In this document: positions 63,728-64,000 of the stretch, piece by piece
Layout: the number at the start of each line of letters is the position of its first letter
How positions within the stretch are numbered: position 1 is the stretch's first letter
Origin: Saksenaea vasiformis B4078
Lineage: Eukaryota; Mucoromycota; Mucoromycetes; Mucorales; Saksenaeaceae
NCBI GenBank assembly: GCA_000697055.1
Contig: JNDT01002383.1
Coordinates: 62,001-126,000 of the forward strand
Reading direction: 5' to 3'
DNA: 64,000 bases
Position numbers and translations under genes: made by a program
Notes under the pieces: model-generated
What the model saw: the letters and a program-made list of their open reading frames with translations, nothing else
The model's database searches: none
What the model was told of the DNA's origin: nothing

Positions 63728-64000
63728 ATGGTCTCCTTTACTTTCCTTGCTGCCCCTGCTCTCGCGGTCTTGGCGATCGCCACTCAGGTCATCGAAGCGT
63801 CTCCCTACGAATACTACTACTATTACTATGACAAGAACGGCAATGTCCGGACTCAACGTATCGAAGGTCATCAAGGTCAACAGCAAAATGGTCAATACTA
63901 CCGCTATCCCGATTACTATTACCAGAATGATAACCGTAACCAGGTTCAATCCCACCGCAACCAAGGCTACAAAGGCCAAAACAATGGTTACGACTACTAT
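63728..64000 (+). CDS. Secreted CAP/SCP protein, copy 2 (cut by window end)
   Basis: The first 91 codons are present and open. The signal peptide is almost identical to copy 1 for its first 19 residues (MVSFTFLAAPALAVLAIAT). A Tyr/Gln/Asn/His-rich region follows (SPYEYYYYYYDKNGN) that has the same start as copy 1 but then differs, with more Gln and extra Tyr runs. The CAP domain itself would lie beyond the window. The call rests on the paralogy of signal sequence, promoter and N-terminal composition. Confidence 0.85.
   Translation, partial: MVSFTFLAAPALAVLAIATQVIEASPYEYYYYYYDKNGNVRTQRIEGHQGQQQNGQYYRYPDYYYQNDNRNQVQSHRNQGYKGQNNGYDYY

Overview
The window is nuclear DNA from a fungus, most likely an early-diverging filamentous one (Mucoromycota). 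Genes are split by many short introns, mostly about 50-60 nt, with GT...CTAAC/CTAAT...AG signals. The protein set (CPSF73, cullin-4, Rpb8, proteasome alpha-5, COQ10, PP2A-B56, a four-RRM Nrd1-type protein, alpha-arrestin) is that of an ordinary fungus. The MACPF-like/Sel1 fusion and the Fanzor-type gene also fit early-diverging fungi. The lineage call is an inference; no rRNA or other marker is present.

Layout: 1-5.6 kb is gene-poor, with one small secreted protein on the minus strand. From 5.6 to 15.3 kb there is a dense housekeeping block: YSH1/CPSF73 (-), an SDR oxidoreductase (+), CUL4 (-) and RPB8 (+). From 15.8 to 25.3 kb come an Nrd1-type RNA-binding protein (-), a His/Ser-rich tail-hydrophobic protein (+), proteasome PUP2 (-), COQ10 (-) and an alpha-arrestin (+). 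After a gap, 28.2-32.6 kb holds a small HIG1/Rcf2-like membrane protein, an endonuclease/exonuclease/phosphatase-fold protein, and a ThrE/Prm10-type transporter read toward it. From 37.7 to 39.0 kb there is a multi-pass membrane protein. From 39.9 to 43.3 kb lies an intron-rich Fanzor (eukaryotic TnpB) gene that keeps its RuvC catalytic triad but appears frameshifted. From 44.2 to 46.9 kb is the PP2A B56 regulatory subunit RTS1, and from 47.5 to 53.0 kb a large three-unit MACPF-like protein with a Sel1-repeat C terminus. From 56.1 to 64.0 kb two CAP/SCP secreted paralogs with a duplicated promoter flank about 6.7 kb of gene-free DNA. The second is cut by the window end.

The housekeeping genes do not form one pathway; neighbours are arranged as divergent or convergent pairs with short spacers. 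The unusual content is the Fanzor gene, the tandem MACPF-like/Sel1 gene, the CAP duplication, and a dispersed family of about 250 bp structured repeats (copies near 5.4, 34.7, 58.7 and 60.5 kb). These repeats carry intron-like GTAAGT and TACTAAC signals inside hairpins and, in two copies, outer inverted arms.

Exon boundaries were derived by hand from splice signals, reading frame and remembered family conservation. No alignment or transcript data were available.
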